A DNA stretch of 64,000 nucleotides, taken from assembly GCA_964428355.1 (NCBI GenBank), contig CAYRYU010000028.1, positions 1 through 64,000 of the forward strand, read 5' to 3'. The notes under the pieces are model-generated. The model was not told the DNA's origin. It did not search any database and saw only the letters and a list, made by a program, of their open reading frames with translations. Shown here one piece after another: positions 60,453 through 64,000 of the stretch. The position numbers were made by a program, and so were the translations under genes. This stretch comes from CAYRYU01 sp964428355 (GTDB taxonomy: Bacteria; Muiribacteriota; Ozemobacteria; Ozemobacterales; Ozemobacteraceae). Position 1 is the stretch's first letter, and every line of letters starts with the position of its first letter.

Positions 60453-62781
60453 CGATCCCATCCTGGCCGGTCTGAATCCCCGTCAGCGGGAAGCCGTTCT
60501 CGCCACCGAAGGACCGCTGCTCGTGGTCGCCGGAGCCGGGTCCGGAAAGACCAGGATGTTGACGGTCCGGGTGGCGCACCTCGTAAGGAACTGCGGGGTT
60601 CCCCCCGAAGCAGTGCTAGCCGTCACATTCACCAACAAAGCCGCCCGGGAAATGAAGGAGCGGATCCGCTCCCTCGTCCCCGATTCCGGGGACAGGATAT
60701 TGATTTCGACCTTCCATGCCTTCTGCGTCTTCCTGCTCCGGAGATACAGCAGGGAAGCCGGTTTTCCTGATGGGTTCACGATCTACGACGAGGACGATTC
60801 CAAGCGCCTGATGAAGACGGTCCTCGAAAAGTCGAATCTCGACCCGAAACGGTTCGGCCCTGGCGCAATGCTGGAGATCATCTCCCAGGCCAAGAACGAT
60901 CTTCTCGGGCCCGAAGAGTTCAAGCCTCCCCACTTCGAGGAGGAGAACATCCGCGGGGTCTACCGTTCCTACCAGAAAGCTCTCGCCGAAAGCAGTGCGC
61001 TCGATTTCGACGACCTGCTGTTCTCCGCCTATAAGCTGCTGAACGGGGAAAACGGGGTGCTCGAGAAGGTGCGGAGGCGGTTCAGGTATTTCCTCGTGGA
61101 CGAATACCAGGATACCAACTTTGCCCAGTACAAGCTCGTCTCCCTGTTGTCCGCCCACACACGCAACCTCTGCGTCGTCGGGGACGAGGACCAGTCGATC
61201 TACAGCTGGCGCGGGGCCACGATCCGGAACATCCGGGAGTTCGAAAAGGATTTTTCCGGTGCGAGGACCGTAATCCTGGATCAGAATTACCGTTCCACCC
61301 AGATCATTCTCGATGCCGCGGGCGGCGTGATCGCGAACAACGTTTCATCGAAGAAAAAGAAGCTCTGGACGACCAGGGAGGGCGGAGAGCCCCTGAAATT
61401 CCATAACGCGATGGATGAGCGGGAGGAAGCCGACTGGATCGCCCGCCGGATCATATCCCTCCGGGACGACGGGATCCCCCTCCGTGACTTCGCCGTCCTG
61501 TTCAGGTTGAACAGCCTCAGCCGCGCATTCGAACAAGCGCTCACGAGGCTCGGAGTCCCCTACGAGATGACGGGGGGGACGAAGTTCTTCCTTCGGAAGG
61601 AGGTCAAGGACATCCTGGCCTACCTCCGTGTGATCGTGAACCCCAATGATTCAGTTTCCCTCAACCGGATCATCAACATCCCGAAACGCGGGATCGGCGA
61701 GGGGGCAATAGCCCGGCTGGGAACCGAAGGGACTCTCTGGGAACTTGTGGTTCGGGAAGCCGGGCAACGGCCCGGCGGGAAGATCGGGGCATTCCACGGG
61801 CTGATCGAGGGCTTCCGCGAGTATTCCCACGAGCGCCGTATCTGCGATCTGGCGCGCCATATCCTCGAAAAGATCGACTATTTCAAGCACCTCGAAGGCG
61901 ACAAGGAAACCTACGAGGATCGCAAGCTGAACATCGAAAGCCTGGTTTCGGACATCCGTTCGCAGGAGGACGAGACCCCGGGCCTTTCCCTGGCGGAGTA
62001 TCTGGAACGGGTCGCCCTCCATTCCGAGGCTGACGAAACCGACGATTCCTCCCCGAAGGTCCATATGATGACTCTCCACAACGCGAAGGGGCTCGAGTTT
62101 CCGGTGGTGTTCATGACCGCGATGGAAGAAGGCATCTTTCCCCATTCCTCCTCCAGGGATTCCCCGAGCGACCTGGAAGAGGAACGCCGCCTCGCCTACG
62201 TCGGAATGACCCGCGCCAAGGCTCGTCTCTTCCTTTCAGCGGCTCGCCGGAGGCTCGTTTTCGGGACCTGGACCAACAATGTGGTATCCCGGTTCATCAC
62301 CGAGATTCCCCGGGGACTTGTCGATACCGGAGTCCCTCACCGCCCCGGACCCTCCGAAACGCGATTCGGGAGATATGCCCGTCCTTCCCCGGGGGGCGCT
62401 CCCGGAGTCGATTCCGCGCGGGAAGATCACGATCCGACGAATCCGGGAACCGATTTCCGGGCTTCCCAGGAAAAGGGCGGGGGAAGAATTCCCAGGTTCG
62501 GGTTTCTGAAGCAGTCCCAGGTTTCCCCTTCTCCGGTCGCCCAGGCCAAGGCGGGTGTTTCGGGAACCTCTCTCGCGACGATGACGAATACTCCCCCCGG
62601 AACCATCGTTTCACACGCGGTTTTCGGCCAGGGAGTGGTTCGGGAGGTTGATGGAAACGACCTTGGGGACTACCGGTTGACGATCGAGTTCGAAAATGTC
62701 GGAAAAAAGACTTTGCTCTTGCAGTATGCAAATCTTCGGGTTATAAATAGCCAAACCCTAGAGGAGGTCAAGGGATGTTGA
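60439..62781 (+). CDS. pcrA: PcrA/UvrD-family ATP-dependent DNA helicase
   Basis: 780 residues from GTG 60439 (GAGGGAAC before it). All superfamily 1 motifs are visible: Q-motif LNPRQREAVLATEGPLLVVA, Walker A AGAGSGKTRML, FTNKAAREMKERI, LVDEYQDTNFAQYKL (motif II), VVGDEDQSIYSWRGATI (motif III), LDQNYRST (IV), MMTLHNAKGLEFPVVF (V) and RLAYVGMTRAKARLFL (VI). A Tudor-like PcrA C-terminus follows (HAVFGQGVVREVDGNDLGDYR). It unwinds 3'-5' in repair and plasmid or rolling-circle steps. There is no intein in motif III. Near the C-terminal linker a copy of the dispersed repeat (62546-62567) adds a few residues. Confidence 0.92.
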   Translation: MDRSDDPILAGLNPRQREAVLATEGPLLVVAGAGSGKTRMLTVRVAHLVRNCGVPPEAVLAVTFTNKAAREMKERIRSLVPDSGDRILISTFHAFCVFLLRRYSREAGFPDGFTIYDEDDSKRLMKTVLEKSNLDPKRFGPGAMLEIISQAKNDLLGPEEFKPPHFEEENIRGVYRSYQKALAESSALDFDDLLFSAYKLLNGENGVLEKVRRRFRYFLVDEYQDTNFAQYKLVSLLSAHTRNLCVVGDEDQSIYSWRGATIRNIREFEKDFSGARTVILDQNYRSTQIILDAAGGVIANNVSSKKKKLWTTREGGEPLKFHNAMDEREEADWIARRIISLRDDGIPLRDFAVLFRLNSLSRAFEQALTRLGVPYEMTGGTKFFLRKEVKDILAYLRVIVNPNDSVSLNRIINIPKRGIGEGAIARLGTEGTLWELVVREAGQRPGGKIGAFHGLIEGFREYSHERRICDLARHILEKIDYFKHLEGDKETYEDRKLNIESLVSDIRSQEDETPGLSLAEYLERVALHSEADETDDSSPKVHMMTLHNAKGLEFPVVFMTAMEEGIFPHSSSRDSPSDLEEERRLAYVGMTRAKARLFLSAARRRLVFGTWTNNVVSRFITEIPRGLVDTGVPHRPGPSETRFGRYARPSPGGAPGVDSAREDHDPTNPGTDFRASQEKGGGRIPRFGFLKQSQVSPSPVAQAKAGVSGTSLATMTNTPPGTIVSHAVFGQGVVREVDGNDLGDYRLTIEFENVGKKTLLLQYANLRVINSQTLEEVKGC
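62546..62567. repeat. Degenerate copy of the dispersed repeat within pcrA
   Basis: GGCGGGTGTTTCGGGAACC here differs at few positions from GGCGAGTGTTTCGGGAACC at 42753-42771. It lies in the disordered linker before the Tudor-like domain. Confidence 0.5.
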
Positions 62782-63206
62782 GATTGTTTCGTTGGGCATG
62801 GAAAGTCCTGATCCTCGGAAGCGTGTTCGGAATCGGCTACATCATCGGCCGGGAGCATAGCTTCGAGGAAGATGAAGACTGGGATAGTGACGAGGAACCC
62901 GCCGCCGAAGGCGACAAGAAGGAAGCTGCAGCGGGGCCTGCGCAGGCCGAAAAGCCGGTTACCTTCCAGTATTCCTCTCCCAAAGCCACGAGCGTTTCCG
63001 TTGTCGGGGATTTCAACGATTGGAACAAGGACAAGAACTCCATGGCCCGGGAGGGCGACACCTGGAAGTGCAGCCTTTCCCTCAAGCCCGGGCGCCATGA
63101 ATACAAGTTCGTCGTCAACAACACCGACTGGGTCACCGACCCGAAGGCCGCCGACTCGGTTGCCGACAAATACGGTGGTCGGTCGTCCGTAATCGAGGTC
63201 AAGTAG
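62775..63206 (+). CDS. Membrane-anchored CBM48 (glycogen-binding) protein
   Basis: 143 residues with GGAGG before ATG 62775, overlapping the helicase stop by 7 bp. A membrane helix (LFRWAWKVLILGSVFGIGYI) and an acidic, Ala-rich linker lead to a CBM48/AMPK-beta-type domain: VTFQYSSPKATSVSVVGDFN, DWNKDKNSM, GRHEYKFVVNNTDWVTDP. The aromatic pair W of FNDW and W of NNTDW, the usual sugar-stacking positions, are kept. It is likely to hold glycogen or another alpha-glucan close to the membrane. The domain fills most of the mature chain; no enzyme domain is attached. Confidence 0.8.
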   Translation: MLRLFRWAWKVLILGSVFGIGYIIGREHSFEEDEDWDSDEEPAAEGDKKEAAAGPAQAEKPVTFQYSSPKATSVSVVGDFNDWNKDKNSMAREGDTWKCSLSLKPGRHEYKFVVNNTDWVTDPKAADSVADKYGGRSSVIEVK

Positions 63207-63223
63207 GTTTTTTCCCCGCGCGA

Positions 63224-63265
63224 AGCCTGATTCTCCCTTTCCCGAGGGGGAAGCGGGCTGTTTTT
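63224..63265 (+). terminator. Intrinsic terminator of the 59031-63206 operon
   Basis: A 15-position stem (63224-63238 with 63245-63259; one mismatch, two G-U pairs) is followed by GTTTTT. Confidence 0.7.
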
Positions 63266-63285
63266 CGGCATATGGTTGAAGCACT

Positions 63286-64000
63286 GTGGTCAGAAAATTT
63301 TTCCTCGAAGAAGTCATCGACCGGGAGAACCTGAAAAGGTTCATAGACCGTTTCTCGAAATTGACAGGATTGGGGCTCATTCCGTTCAATGAGCGCGGCG
63401 ACCCCGTTATCGGGGATGCCTCGACCGTCTTCGGCCCCGATTTCGAAGCGGCGGACCTCATCCGGTATCCCGGCAGCGACGAGATCGCGCGGCCTGACGG
63501 ATCCACGATCCGCCTTCTGAAGCTCGAGACGAAGGGGCACCTTTACGGCGCCGTGTTGATGGGGCCTTATCTCCTTTCCAACCAGCGTTCCACCGCATCC
63601 GGAACCTATCCCACGCTTCGGAAGGAGCAACTGAAGGCGGCGGCCGAGCTGGTCGAAAACTTCTTCATGGAGCAGGTCGAGATCTCCAGTGAGCGGGACA
63701 ACCTCCGCCGGAAGGAGAAGATCCTTTCGGTCCTCGAGGAAGCCTCGAACATCATGAACTCCACACTGGATTTCAACCGGCTTCTCGAGTTTTTGATGGA
63801 CATCGCCATCGACATCACCGGTGCAACTTGCGGAGCCCTGCTCCTGAAAAAGGAGAAAAAGCGGTATCTCGAGGTGGCCTGCGCCCGCGGGAAATTCCCC
63901 CAGGAAGTGAAAAAGATCCGTGTTCCGCTTGGGCAGGGCGTCACCGGCTGGGTTGCCCGCAACCGTGAACCCCTTATCGTTCCGAATGTCCTTCTCGAGC
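63286..64000 (+). CDS. Partial sensor protein with PocR-like and GAF domains
   Basis: The frame begins at GTG 63286 (a stop lies 7 bases upstream) and is open to the right edge, 238 residues so far; no Shine-Dalgarno is clear. Residues 1-115 (FLEEVIDRENLKRFIDRFSK; LTGLGLIPFNERGDPVIG; LETKGHLYGAVLMGPYLLS) resemble a PocR-type sensory domain. A coiled coil (about 118-150) and a GAF domain (about 150-238: LSVLEEASNIMNSTLDFNRL, GVTGWVARNREPLIVPNV) follow. The output domain is beyond the window; HD-GYP, GGDEF or phosphatase outputs are all common for this layout. Confidence 0.75.
   Translation, partial: MVRKFFLEEVIDRENLKRFIDRFSKLTGLGLIPFNERGDPVIGDASTVFGPDFEAADLIRYPGSDEIARPDGSTIRLLKLETKGHLYGAVLMGPYLLSNQRSTASGTYPTLRKEQLKAAAELVENFFMEQVEISSERDNLRRKEKILSVLEEASNIMNSTLDFNRLLEFLMDIAIDITGATCGALLLKKEKKRYLEVACARGKFPQEVKKIRVPLGQGVTGWVARNREPLIVPNVLLE

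Overview
The window is GC-rich DNA (roughly 60% GC by eye) from a bacterium, densely coded and with no tRNA, rRNA, CRISPR array or transposase that I can recognise. Most genes begin with a good Shine-Dalgarno, and many neighbours overlap by 4 bp (ATGA, GTGA or TTGA). An AsmA-like protein, possible Skp-like chaperones, signal peptides, one lipoprotein and type IV pilin-like proteins suggest a diderm. A single-chain pyruvate:ferredoxin oxidoreductase suggests an anaerobic lifestyle. Sigma70-type promoters with exact 17-bp spacers and two sigma54-type sites are readable. The phylum cannot be fixed from the window; an uncultured, signalling-rich lineage (Riflebacteria- or deltaproteobacteria-like) is only a guess.

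Left part (1-18,900). A minus-strand cluster runs from a catalytically dead 5'-nucleotidase homologue through an HD-GYP c-di-GMP phosphodiesterase and a HAMP/pseudo-cyclase/HEAT-repeat membrane protein to a GT87-like glycosyltransferase and a partial secreted protein. Next come a proline- and PGQG-repeat secreted protein, a protein with two cyclic-nucleotide-binding domains and no DNA-binding domain, a STAS protein with a palindromic operator, a 1205-aa AsmA-like protein, a lipoprotein with a duplicated domain, an RlpA-like protein and a low-complexity lysine-rich secreted protein.

Middle part (18,900-34,400). Two large membrane class III cyclases overlap by 4 bp on the minus strand. One keeps the metal-binding aspartates, the other keeps the Asn/Arg and adenine-specifying residues, so they look like the two halves of one heterodimeric adenylate cyclase. 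A TPR protein lies just upstream in the same orientation. Divergently there is a FecR-like protein and a CHASE2 adenylate cyclase with a complete active site and an inserted carboxypeptidase-regulatory-like region. A two-gene secreted-protein unit (31,920-34,308) follows a strong sigma54 site.

Right part (34,400-64,000). A second sigma54-like site precedes eight tightly packed genes: two coiled-coil secreted proteins, a 1387-aa secreted protein, three minor-pilin-like proteins (PilV-, PilX- and PilW-like), an ArsP-type permease and a methyltransferase. After these come secreted proteins, an esterase with a starch-binding-like domain, a DUF3795 protein, a P-loop protein, a NosFY-like ABC exporter operon with a histidine-rich membrane protein, a second STAS protein, pyruvate:ferredoxin oxidoreductase, glutamine synthetase and a PfkB-family kinase. 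The last operon holds a 61-aa protein, a free-standing intein-like (Hint) protein, a PcrA/UvrD helicase and a membrane-anchored CBM48 protein, and a GAF-domain sensor runs off the edge.

The best candidates for something new are the split cyclase pair, the Hint ORF upstream of intact pcrA, the sigma54-type pilin/giant-protein operon, a set of apparently leaderless promoters, and a short dispersed repeat that sits inside coding sequences.
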